In this document: positions 1-11,429 of the stretch, piece by piece
How the letters are laid out: every line of letters starts with the position of its first letter
Position numbering within the stretch: position 1 is the first letter of the stretch
Source of the DNA: Archilochus colubris
Taxonomy: Eukaryota > Chordata > Aves > Apodiformes > Trochilidae
Length of the DNA: 64,000 bases
Direction: 5' to 3'
Assembly: GCA_023079485.1 (NCBI GenBank)
Contig: CM041084.1
Location: 126,725,292-126,789,291 of the forward strand
Translations under genes and position numbers: made by a program
The notes under the pieces: generated by a model
Databases searched by the model: none
Seen by the model: the letters and a program-made list of their open reading frames with translations, nothing else
Told to the model about the DNA's origin: nothing

Positions 1-401
1 CAGTCCTTTAGGAAAGGGTTGGTAGCAGGAACTTTTGACACCCCCTTACTCTGAGTCATGCAAAGGTTGCAAAACTCTAGCTTTTTGCAAGCACAGGATA
101 TTATTATATTTACAATCAGGTCTTAAGACTTAGTTTGTAAAAGCTTCAGTACCTACCAACTGAAAATATAAACCAATCAACAGTGATTATAGAATTAGGG
201 AACCAACAGCTCCTGAGAACAGCCAGAAAGGGTGCCCAAACCACGCATTCAAATGTAATTCCATGCACTAAGCTACGGAAAGAAGTCCTTAAACATTATT
301 CATTTTCCTGACTCTCTTAAAAAGAAAAACTGTAACACATATCTGTGACCTAGCAACAATATGGTTTGAAATACTTTCCAGATCACTGAACTGTGCAATA
401 C
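1..401. other. RUNX1T1 intron, no other feature seen
   Basis: The intron that follows the 402-491 exon in gene sense. It is AT-rich unique sequence. The next coding exon of the TAFH domain is not in the window. Confidence 0.8.
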
Positions 402-491
402 CTTTAAAAATGGGATGACAAAAGGTCGCAGTGGGAAGTTAGTAGCTTCTTGCAGTTTGGAATGAAATTCTTCAATTGTCAAAGTAGAATT
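402..491 (-). CDS. RUNX1T1: RUNX1T1 coding exon, middle of TAFH/NHR1 domain
   Basis: A 90-nt exon encodes exactly 30 codons in phase 0, beginning [16 protein letters not shown] and ending FVIPFLK. I recognise this as the second part of the TAFH (NHR1) domain of the ETO/MTG transcriptional corepressors, about residues 157-186 in MTG8b numbering. The minus-strand acceptor is a T-rich tract ending CAACAG before the Asn codon, and the donor is AAAG|GTATTG. Open reading frame continues on both sides of the exon, but that flanking sequence does not match the family, so the splice sites define the ends. In the family this helical domain binds activation-domain peptides of E-proteins and related factors in the nucleus. 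The next family residues (ANLPLL...) are absent here and must lie on an exon left of the window. Confidence 0.96.
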
Positions 492-2150
492 CTGTTGAGA
501 AAAAAAATTCTGTCTTGGTGACAAAATAATGAAAACACTTAGCAAGAGAAACAGTAACCAAAGCACTCTGAAATTGTTTTATAACTCATTCTTGATTTTA
601 ATAAGAGGGTAAAGAAAAGCATGCTGCATATTAAATTATTGCCTTATTACAAAACTCAAAGAAAACCACCAGCATCTCAGACATTCAATGCCTGTTGCTT
701 CAAGTGCAGTTTACGCTCTCAGGTGCCAAGCATGGAAATGCTTTCACATTTCAAACATTAGTTACAGCTGCTTTACTCAGCAATTATTTTTGTTTTAATT
801 TTCTACTGGAGCTTCTTGCAGTTTTGTTCCCAGTGCATAGTGGTAACTAACCACATTTTTAAAATGCATATTCCTCATTCTTTGAGGAGGAAACCTGCAT
901 TTGGCCTCTTGTATGTATAAAAGAGGTTTGTTTACTATGTTCTAGAATATGTTGGAAGATCATTCCTAAGCAGCTGATGCCATAAGCATGAAGACCATAT
1001 ATTGCACAGGGCAGGCCAAAGGAATAAGTGATATGTGGATGTGCCCAGAAAAAAGATCCTAACTTGCCCCTCAGAGCTCAGATGAGGGTGGAAAACAACT
1101 GTGATTAACAGTGGACAGGGACTTTTGATCTGAAAATCAAGGGCAGGTAAATGCTCCCAAAGCCATCTTAAATTTCTTTACTAGTTCCCCTTTCCACAGA
1201 GAACCATGTGGCAGGCAAAAGCACAATAAACAGGCCCTTTAGATATGGAAGCAAATGGAGAGTAGGACTTACTGAAGTTACACTGCCTACATTAAACTTG
1301 GTTTTGTCACAGGATCAAGAGAAGGGACACCCATTGCAATCAGTCTTTGCTCCCAGTGAAGTCAATGGCAATTGCAGCTGCTCAGAACAGATGTGAATTA
1401 CAACACTACAACAGCATTTTTCCTTGTACATCTCACTATTGCTGAATGAGATACACGGGAGACAACAATGTCTGGTGGAGAGAGGACTTCACAGGGAATA
1501 AAAAGAATACTGGGACAGTTTCACAGCAGCTTGGCTGTGAAAGAGCTGCCTAACTTGACAGATATAGGTAAGAAAAAGCTGAAATTTTCATTCAGCCATG
1601 TAATTACAGGAAGGTAGCCTTATTTATAAGGTGACTTAAGTAGCAGCATTGCACCATCAGATCCTTTATTGCTGGGTTCAAGGAATTCTGAAAAAAGGTT
1701 TTATACTGAATAACCACAGTCCAAATATATATTCAGCTCATCCTTTTAACCAGTATTCTGTGACTATATATGTAGGGCACTCTCCTTTCCTCAGCCAACT
1801 AAACTAGGCAAGCCAAACCATATTTTACTATGTTATATAATTCAAGGCATGTCTGCATTACGGTTCTGCCAGTATAGAATGAAAATCCTTTCACAGCATT
1901 ATGGCATAATACTGGCAAAAAGAGTAGTCTATATGTGCTTGAGAATTGCTGCCACTCATGAGCAGCTCAAGTTACTTATGTTAGCTCAGGCAGCAAGAGC
2001 CAGAACTTCATTCTTGCATGTTTTGTAACCTTAAAGTATGATGTATGCAGTATATGTCACCCACTCTTTTATGTAATACACTAGACAAGTTTAAAAGATG
2101 GAAGAGGAAAAAGATCACAGTTAATATTATATCATTGTTTTTTTGCTTAC
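492..2150. other. RUNX1T1 intron (1.66 kb)
   Basis: A phase 0 intron inside the TAFH domain coding region. It is unique AT-rich sequence; I see no exon, RNA gene or recognisable transposon in it. Confidence 0.85.
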
Positions 2151-2392
2151 CACAAGTCCTAGCACAAGGGTACGCACTCTCTCCCCAATCTCTGGTGAAA
2201 TGTCATTGCCAAACTGCTGTAAGGTTGTAAGAAATCTCTTCAGTTTGCTGAGTTGCCTAGCTCCACAAGCTGGTGGTAACTGCTGGTTAGCCAGAGAAGA
2301 GGAAGAGGAAGAGGATGGCCCATTGCTAAAGCCATTAGGAGGAGATGGAGCTCCATTTAACGCTGTTGGTGAATGGCTAGTGCCATTGGTTA
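2151..2392 (-). CDS. RUNX1T1: RUNX1T1 coding exon, Ser-rich linker and start of TAFH/NHR1
   Basis: A 242-nt exon. Its first two bases complete a Leu codon begun on the previous exon, and 80 full codons follow (about residues 77-156 of the MTG8b form). It starts [18 protein letters not shown], runs through a seven-serine stretch, then enters the TAFH domain at [20 protein letters not shown] and ends in [10 protein letters not shown]. The acceptor is a long pyrimidine tract ending TTTCAG|T, and the donor is GTG|GTAAGC. It joins in frame to the exon at 402-491. The N-terminal half is low-complexity and probably disordered; the C-terminal half supplies the first helices of the E-protein-binding TAFH fold. 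The seven serines are coded by alternating TCC/TCT, a hexamer-like coding microsatellite. Confidence 0.97.
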
Positions 2393-2633
2393 CTGAAAGA
2401 AAAAGAGAGAAAGGAGGATAAAATAGAGAGGGGGGGAAGAGAGAGAAAAAGAAGACAGAGGAAAATCCATCAGCTTATGTTTTCTGTGCTTGACCTCAAA
2501 ATTAATTAAGATGCACAATAAAAGATAATTAGCCTTTTGACAGAGCAACACTCTGCAGTTCATATCTATTTCCCAGTAGCTGGTATTGAATGGTGTGTGG
2601 ATTGGAAGTAACAGCAGCTGCCTCTCACACAGT

Positions 2634-2645
2634 CCCCCCCCCCCC
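2634..2645. repeat. C12 homopolymer
   Basis: Twelve consecutive C on the plus strand, within the RUNX1T1 intron 240 nt upstream (in gene sense) of the 2151-2392 exon. Confidence 0.95.
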
Positions 2646-3552
2646 AAGTACTCCTGGACCTGAAAAGCATAATTTGAATACCAGTCTTTTGTCAGAGGAT
2701 TTTAAAAAGAGCGAGGGAAACAGAGAAAGAGCATGAATGCTTGTATGATTGAAGACCAAAAAAATTGCTCTTTGGGGTAGAAAAAATGTGCAGACATATT
2801 TCACGAAGCCTCAGTTTATCTCTGAATATTTTTACTTGTGTTTTGTACACACAACTGACAGCTGTGTTTATAAAACAGGACTTTCACGTTTTAACCTTAC
2901 ACCACCCAATGAGAAGGTTATTTTTTCTGATTCAAATTTCTTAGCTGCTAACATATGGAGCACAAAAAGTTGTTTGTGCAGGTACAAATGGTGCCATGCT
3001 CACTGTGGCCTAAAGCCTTACAGCTAGGGCAGGAAGCTTGGCTGCAAAAGACTTCAAAGAGACCATGAGGAAATCACTCAGCTTTTACATGCCAATACCG
3101 TATCTCTGAAAAGGATAGGAAAGCTTTCCCCTCCTGTTGCAATGTTGCTGAGAGAATAACTATCTGAAGTACTTAGTCTTCAAAATTTATGGTGACAAGA
3201 TTCCTGATACATAGTGAAGACAACAACAGGGAGATTTTGGCAGCAAATTTGGTTTGATTCTTAGCCACACTCCAGAAGAGAGCAGAGATTCAAACTGAGG
3301 ACATCCTTTTTCACCTGGGTTACTTGGACCAGCAACAGTCAAACACACCCTTGACATTCTTTGAATCTGACTTGCCAGAACTACAGTAAATGGCAAGAAA
3401 AAGGATGGCTCCCTAGAAATACAAATGTACCAGAGCACTGGCAGGTGTGGGCACACAGCACACAAATCTACTCAGCAGCAGCCTCCCTCTGCCAGCAAGT
3501 GCCCTGGTGAAATTTGCTGGTTTCTTTTTGTCAAACTCATTCAGAGACGATT

Positions 3553-3588
3553 CAAAAAACCAAAAAACAAACAAACAAACAAACAAAA
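3553..3588. repeat. (CAAA)n simple repeat
   Basis: About five CAAA units follow a run of A in an intron. Confidence 0.9.
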
Positions 3589-3785
3589 TCAGGAACCTGT
3601 CTGGAACCAAAAAGGAATAGTGGTATTAATCTTTATTGCTTTCTATGTAAAAGCATAACCATAGTGAGTTAGCAACTTAAAGAACCTCCCTGAAGTTACA
3701 CATCCCTTTCTCTTTGTCACTTTCTCCAGAAGTCATATTTATTTGTTGAACAGCAAGTCCTTTTTGAGGGTGGACACCTATTACT

Positions 3786-3827
3786 AGATTTAAACTACTA
3801 CCTTCTTACCAGATTTAAACCACTACC
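3786..3827. repeat. Near-perfect 17-mer direct repeat
   Basis: AGATTTAAACTACTACC at 3786-3802 recurs at 3811-3827 with one change (T to C). Confidence 0.85.
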
Positions 3828-4817
3828 ACAATACTTGTGAAGGAGCTTTTGCCCTACTGACTGAAGCGCTCTTTGGGAGGTACTACAGAAAAACCTATCT
3901 GGGTGTTTATCTAGTTTCTGCTTGCGTTTTATCCCTACTTTTTGGTTGCCTATCCTAGCTGCATGGACTAGGAAGAATAAGAAGTAGAAAAAGCAGAAAT
4001 AGAAAAGAAGCTGGCCTCAGCAGCTCAGCTCCACGTCCATCTCCAAGCCATGCTCTCTGAGCATTGCAATAGACTGAGATATCAGAGTAACTAAATGTAT
4101 CATGATTGCAAGCTAGATATCATACCATGAACTTAGTAAATAAGGACTGGGAAGAATAAGAACATATCCTGCTCTAGCCTGAAACCAGTAAAAAACTCAG
4201 TCACTAGCAGGAGGCTGCTCTAGGCAGAGTGTCTTGGGGCTAGGAAAGCCCCTTGGGATCAAGAAAGCACAGAAGAGTAGAGGTCATTATGTAGGATAGA
4301 TATGAGGAGGAGAAAGAGATAAAATTTCTTATACAACAAAAGAATTAAAGAAATACTCTCCAAATGCAGTTTCTGTACATTATTTTTCCCCCCTAATATC
4401 TCACCTCATACGAATGATTTTTTTCATTTACTTTATAGTACCTGAATTTGCCAGTTGGCAAATGATGTGTGCCATTTGTAAAACAAAACTACATCATTTA
4501 TCAAAAAGAATTTAGCATTTTACTAATCCTACTATATATTAATTTGAAATTTAAAGACAAAATACTAATATATAGTAAGAACATTAAAAGATGTCTATTC
4601 TTTACTAGAAAACAAATATGTTCCTTGCCTGCAGGCACTGCTCCTGTAGTAATAACCAATAAAACAGACACTCAAATAGAAGTGACTGATAATGTACAGG
4701 CTGGAAGGCCAAACTACAAACTACAAAATCTACAAAATCTGCAAGGGTAAAAGGCATGTAAAACTAGACTGTTTTTTATATTTTAGTGTTTATATTTAAG
4801 TGTTCATATACACAGCC

Positions 4818-4842
4818 AAAAAAAAAAAAAAAAAAAAAAAAA
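4818..4842 (+). repeat. A25 homopolymer
   Basis: A run of 25 A. It could be the tail of an old plus-strand retroposed sequence, but I do not recognise the sequence upstream and see no clear target-site duplication. Confidence 0.9.
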
Positions 4843-6226
4843 TACAGCTATTGTTCACACTCCTTCCTAAGTGCTGAACCCAATCAATTAAACAAACATC
4901 CAGAAATCATATGAGTACACTGACAAATAAAAGTGATTGAAGAACACATTTTTATTCCTTTTATTATTGCCAAAGATAATTCTGAACTTTGCAAAGTGCA
5001 TCACACTAGAAAGCTTAATCTGCAAGGGCATTATCCTGCAAAAACATAGAAGCAACCTTTATACTGGAACAGTTTCTAGGATGTTTCAGGTGTCAGAGTT
5101 AAGCAAAACAGACAAATCTTTGCAGAATCAGAGTCATTGGGTTAAATTTGAGTTTATTCTAAGAGCTGGCACAAACCCTCTTCACTGTTTAAGTTCAGTG
5201 TAAATTGTGAGGATAAGGGCTCCTTGGGAGAAGTGGTACAAAGGCCTCCAGCTGTCCTTCTGCATAGAGGTGAATTTGAAATAAGGTATTTAACAGACAG
5301 AAAGGGATTAAACAGACATAGGCAAGAAAAATAGAAGATGCTGCCTTCATTCTGTTTAGGCATATGTATTCTACTGTTCTAAAAATGTTTTATTTAAACC
5401 CTGAAAAGTAAACACATTCTCTCATGTTTATACTATTACAAGACAGTATAAAAGAGACCAAAAAACTTGCAGCTAGATCTGGGTAAGAGAAATGTGGTTC
5501 ATTTCATGGTTGTGAAAAGAATAGTCCAGACAACATGCCAGATTCAAATCTCAGTTACACTGATATGACTGCAGAGTAATTCAATCAAGATAGTACAGTT
5601 TCCTGTGTGTTTACATCAATAAACTGAGACAGAGGTGCAGCCCCAAGTGATTTATAGAAGTAAAGCAGTTGCAGACTAGAAATGTCAAGATAAAACAATA
5701 AAAGGCATTTATTTTGGGGTTTTTTTAATATCAATATTAAGTAGACATCATATAGCACTTAAATTAGAATTCTCATTCAGTTCTAAGTGGGATGAAGATA
5801 ATATGTATTTTCCTTGTGAATCTCCCTCACTTTAAAAAAAAATCTACCCAAAACCCCCTGAATAAATACTACCAAAGTTTCTGTACAAAAGGGAACAGGA
5901 TCCTTTAAACAAAACAACAGAATGGCACAGAAGTTTTCTGTACCAGGACAGTTTTAATCACTAAGTATGCAGGAAAGCAGTTGTCCCTTGTTCTTTGACA
6001 CTGCGGCCAACCTGTCAGTGAAATGACAACATAACTCTGAGCAGAATGACTTAATACCTTAAAGACACATTAATCTGTTGTGATCTGAATTTTGCTAATT
6101 ACTTTATAGTAGCAGAACCAAATGCTGCTCCCACCATGTCATGCACGTTACTCTTGTCCTATTTTGGTCTCTTACATACAGAATAGAAAGAATATGGAAG
6201 AAAAGGAAGAAAATAAGTCTAATTAC

Positions 6227-6364
6227 ACGTTGTGGGGGTGAATGAACTGGTTCTTGGAGCTCCTTGGGTAGTGGGAGGAGGTGGCATGGTTGGAGGCGTC
6301 AGCCTGGATTGTGTCTTCACATCCACAGGTGAGTCTGGCATTGTGGAATGCTTCTCAGTGCGAT
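6227..6364 (-). CDS. RUNX1T1: RUNX1T1 shared exon (first exon common to all N-terminal forms)
   Basis: A 138-nt exon. It opens with the last two bases of a split Asp codon, encodes [20 protein letters not shown] and a proline/threonine-rich stretch ending SSFTPTT, and closes with the first base of a Leu codon finished on the exon at 2151-2392. The acceptor is TGTGTTGCAG|AT and the donor is ACGT|GTAATT. The split Asp codon requires an upstream exon ending in G, which both alternative 5' exons in this window provide. An internal Met (STMPDSP) is the known start of a still shorter human form. In human AML1-ETO fusions the RUNX1 part is joined to this exon (established knowledge). It is likely unstructured, upstream of the TAFH domain. 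Confidence 0.97.
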
Positions 6365-9300
6365 CTGCAACACACACCACAGGAACACACTGGTTTATTT
6401 CCCCAAGCACACCCTTCTGACAAAAAGTTAACAGCTAATACAAGAAGTGAGCTACTTCAGCACCTGCTGCAAAAGATTCCCCCTGATTATCTACTCCAGT
6501 GTGCTCTTCCCAAATTACATCATCTAAACCTTACTTAAGAAGGTGTAACACAGATGGTAAGACATCATTTATAGTAGTGGTGCATTATCTTTTAGTTTTA
6601 TTTCTAGCATGTGCAGATGCTACCTCCCAAGCACTCCTCGAACTACAATAATGCCACCTTCCTTCAAGGCTCTCATGTTAGCTAGGAGGAAAAAACAAAG
6701 AGACAGGAAAGTAATAAATCCCCTTACAGAAGCTCATGCAGAACTAAAACCTGAAGCTCTTTAGCCCAGGTGAGATACTGGTGGAATATTGGTTTAAGAC
6801 AGCTCTCCTCATGTCTCTTTTTTGTAACACTGGCTGTCCTGTCCATTGTTTCTTTTGGCAATCATAGACAGATACTTATGTTAAATACTGGATCACTTTA
6901 CCACCCTGCCCTTGGACATTTTAACATTCACCAGAAAAATTAATCCAGTGTGCCAAAATGATAAGTTACTAGTCATATAAATATACCATTTTTAATAAAA
7001 TAGATCTAAGTTTGCACCTTCAGACATTAAGAACAACTTTAATGTTTAGTAAAACCTGCAAGATAAGTAGAAACATCTCTCCAGCAAAACAAAACTAACA
7101 AAAGGCAAATCCAGGCAGAAAACCTAATAGTTCTTTTGCAACTAAAGATCTAGAGATGCAAGTTATTTCATATAGAAATCGCGGTATCTACAGTATCTTG
7201 GTTTTCCAGCATCATTTTTGAACACCTCTATAATAAAAAAATTTTAAAACCAACCCTTATGTTTCATTTACCAAGAACGGGCAAAATATTATGACATTTA
7301 CGAAATGAAAGCAAAACTAAGGCTTCCTTACTCATTCCAGGAGACTACTGACCGAGCAATCTTGAATAAAGATGAGTAAGATCAAGTAATTCTTCCATCT
7401 CTTCTTTGAGGGGTGGGGTTATTTATTTTGTACACTGTCCTACACAAGTCTTCCTGAGCTCCATTAACCTCTTTTGTGAAGCAGGTAAATGTTACTGCCA
7501 AATGGTAAGCATGTAAGTCTGTGTTTTTAATTCAAGACAACAGCAAAATCCGTTGTATTATTTAAATTCTATCACTTCAGCTTGCCACATACTTTCCTTG
7601 TTCTTACTAACAACATACGAACTTCAACCAAAAACTCGCATCTAAAATTTGCCCTGAGAGGCACTGAGAGAAATCAGATGCAATGCACAAAATTAACAAA
7701 AGAAGAGTATGCTTAAAAGAGCCTCAAAACATTGAATTATCAGAAAGTAAAAAGAACCCAAAACAAAAACACACCACACAAATTAACAACACATACCATA
7801 ACAGATACCAATCTTTAGCTGCCTGAAACTGAGGAAGTATGTCCCAGAGATGCAGTGAGTCAGGTACTGCAATTACAGAAGCCATCTTCACCCTTTTTTA
7901 AAATGCCTACAGACGATGCTTTAGTTCTCATGGAAATTCATACAGAATCTAGAGACAAGTTTGGAGATGAGCGGTGAAACACACCCAGAACAGAATGAGG
8001 GGAATACAGACAGAGTATTAAAGGATCTGTAGTGTTGATCTAGCTTAATATTAAGGTTCCTACACAGACAGGTGAGGTTTGACTTGCAAATCAAGCAACA
8101 GTAAATTACTACATGCTGGAAAACAAAAGCAAGTTTTTAAAAATAGTCTATACAAATTTCCTCTCCATATCTCTATACCAAAACAGTTAAAACTATTTCT
8201 TCAGCCAGCCATCCTTTTAACATAAAGAACTACCAAAACTCGTCTTGAAATGTTAATTGCTTCCTTAATAGCCGAATTCATCTTGCACTCACCTCAACCA
8301 ACCTCAGCAACAAGGGAATAAATAGCTTTCAGCTCATGTTGCAACAGAGGGAAAGAGGCACAGCAGTGAGCCCAAGCCCTCCTAAATAAAGGCAAATATT
8401 TCTGCCATGCCAAGAAAGGAGAGAGGAAGGGAGGCTTGCCAGAGCTGGTGGGGAGATAACAGTGGGAACTGCTGGTCCATCTGGTTTTCATTCTGCTAAC
8501 ACTCACATTGAACTGTTAAGGAAGGCAGTCCAGGTACACAGATTTGAAGCATGTGGGAGCGCAGACACAGGAACAGAGGAGATGGAGGTGGGTGGAAGAA
8601 GGAGTGAGAGAAATCGAACTCCTCTAACAGTCTGCTGCTCGCAGTGAGCAGGCACAGCCTGTATCCTCCAATTCAGCTGTTGATAACTAAAAGTGATCCC
8701 GAGCCTGTAACCATCCACACGGCTCCAGCTCCCCTGCTTTGCTGCATTTTAAAGTTCAGGTTTGCACAGAAATGTGCTCAGATTGGAGGGAGGAGGCTTT
8801 CCCCAAAAGCTGGCAATGTTTTGTTACTTAAATTGAACACGGTGGGAAATTGTGTGTTGGTTTTGCCCTCCAATTTCAGATTGCCTTTCTACTGCAATCC
8901 AACTGGTTTTTTACTCCCTTGAACACTGTCTGCCACTGAGTTTGCAGATCACTGAAATAATCCACACACCCCTCTAGTCCTTACATAAGTCTAATGACAT
9001 TAGTTTTGATTTATCTAATTAACTTTGTTTGGACCTCTTAGGGGTAAAAAAAGAAAACCCTCTGTAGGCCACTTACCTTTGCTCAACCTCTTTCCCCTTT
9101 GCAAAGCCCTAAACCCCACTCTGCTACTGCATGATGGCAGGCAGACAGATTTATCTCTGGTTGTCTCTAAGTTCCCCAGCCCAGCCTTCTGTAAGGAGAT
9201 ATAAGGCTCCTTTCAAGCACACCTCAAAACACTTCTAACCAGGGGACAAGATTATCTTGTCAGAGCAGAGACTCTCCTCAGGGGGAAAAGAAAGGGCTTT

Positions 9301-10212
9301 TTGAAGAAGTACAATGCAAAATGCAAAGCTCTTCCACGTGCTTGGAAGACACCACCAGCAGCAGCACAGTGCCCAGAAGAGCCTTCTCACTCGCAGACTT
9401 TCCAGCCGCACCTTTTCACCTCTGTAGTAACAAAACTGCTGCAGGACTAATTCTACCCTCACTGCTATTTACCTTTTCTTTGCCTCTGCAGCTGGCTCCC
9501 TAACCTCCAAGGGAGCTGCACCTGCCTACAGCTTCTCTGCACCCACTGCTGTCCCACCTCCCACAGCCCCAGGGAACCTCAGCAGCTCTATTTTTAAGAT
9601 GAAGATCTCAGGGGATGGAGTGGTGATGGAGCACGAAGCAGAGCCAACACTGGTTAAAGAGATATTCAGCCCTAGAACACCAGCTTCTACAAATCATTAC
9701 TTATTTAATTTAAACCCAAACAAACATGCAACACTGTTTACTCTAATTGTTGAAAAATAGCCTGAAAATATGAAAGCCAAAGGCAAGAAGGTATTTAATT
9801 CATATTCATGAGCTAAGTTTCCCCTAAAACATGTCATTCCACAAGGGCTTTTATGTACAGACATTTTTCATACAAGCTCTCTAATATTCTTCTATCTGTA
9901 CATTCAGAGGTCATCAGAGTTTGGGAGGGGGAAGAAAGTATCACTCAAGACAGAAAACGGTCTTTTTAACACATGAAATGTACATTTGCTGGTTTTATAA
10001 TACAGGAGTGTATACATTCGTAACTTTGTCTGAAATTCAGAGGAATTGTAAGGAAACCATTTCTTAGAATTTGTTTAATTTCTTAGTTGAAAAACATTTT
10101 TATGCTTTCATGTAAAACCAAACTCCCCGCTTGAAAAGGCAGGTTTGATATTGGAGGTTTTTTTCTGTTGGATTCAGACATTTCAAATAATCCTGGATTA
10201 GAAGAGACACAC

Positions 10213-10287
10213 CAGAAACTTCCACAAAGGTAATATCCCACAGCAAAGACAAAACAGAAACTTTCATAAAGATAGTATCCCACAGCA
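10213..10287. repeat. Imperfect 42-bp-period tandem duplication
   Basis: The 33-nt block at 10213-10245 recurs at 10255-10287 with 29 of 33 positions identical. The four differences are all transitions, which fits an old local duplication. Confidence 0.85.
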
Positions 10288-11397
10288 TCACACAGCTCAG
10301 TGTAGGCTGTGTATACAGAGGGAGTAACTTCTTTCAGGTGCAAAGATTTCTTCCACTGAATCCCTCTAAACAGTGACAGACTTATACTGCTTAGCCGAGT
10401 TCCGATCAAATGAGGCTGAAATCAGAGGTCCTCCAAACCAGAGGGAAAAGGAGACATCTGTAATTCATTCTGCAGTGTTTGCTGCAATCAATTCAGGATG
10501 GATATAGATGGTGAAATAATGGTCTAGTCCTAACCCGTACGCACAACCCTCTAGTGCAGAGAGAGACTTACAATAAATTCAGAAAATATGTTTCAAGTAT
10601 GCAGAGATCTATTGCATTTGCTTTGGATTATATATTTTTCTAATTTAAAAAACCAACAACCTAAACATTTTGAAATATACATTCTTGACTCACTTTTACA
10701 GTGTAGAGTGAAGAACTGTGATTTTACCACGGAAGTATTTTGCTCCTTTTTAAATTAATGAATGTTGTAAAAACAGCTTTCAATTATACTTCTGTGGATT
10801 TCTTGGTCCATGAAAATATACTGTTCTTGTGATTTATTCAATTTTTATCACAGGAGGTTTTCTTACCATTATTTAGCTCTTAGGTGAGTACTGATATTTA
10901 CCGTAAGCACACCCAGCTTCTGAAGGCAAATAGGGAGGAGTCAAAGTAAAATGTGCAAGAACAGGGGCAAAAAGAGATGTGCATGTATTCAAATGGATTT
11001 ACTTTACTTCCTGTATCCTAAATGATTTACTCCATTTTTAAAACAAGGCGGTCTTTCATATATGGCAACATTTTAGCTCCCGTGGCATCCTTCCAAGTCT
11101 AACGCATCAAGGAGAGCTCATGTATGGAACAAAATATGGAATATATAAATACTTTACTGATACCATTTCAATAGCCAATTCAATGTCAAGCATTTGTAGG
11201 AGTAGTGTGTTTTCAATTTCCTTTTTTAAATGAAAAAAAGTATGGTATAATATGCTGTGGCATTTATTTTACTTTTAGTTAGTGCAAACAGTTCCAGATG
11301 TATATTCAGGCATGAAAGATTCTTAAAGGACGCTCTATATTGATTGTACAGTACTTACTACTTCTGTGCCAGCACATTAAATATAAAAATAATGGCC

Positions 11398-11429
11398 AAA
11401 TTAAAAGAGCCCACAAATTAAAAGAGCCC
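11398..11429. repeat. Perfect 15-mer direct repeat
   Basis: AAATTAAAAGAGCCC occurs at 11398-11412 and again at 11415-11429, separated by AC. Confidence 0.9.

Larger units (their letters stand above)
2393..6226. other. RUNX1T1 intron (3.8 kb)
   Basis: This intron splits a Leu codon. It carries a C12 run, a CAAA repeat, a 25-nt A-run and a short direct repeat. I recognise no coding sequence. Confidence 0.85.

Noticed and set aside
300..566. 88-codon minus-strand frame spanning the 402-491 exon as a separate gene
   Set aside because: Only the central 30 codons match the ETO family. The ends are intron read-through, bounded by good splice sites.
2143..2421. 92-codon plus-strand open frame opposite the 2151-2392 exon
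   Set aside because: It is the antisense shadow of a confirmed RUNX1T1 exon.
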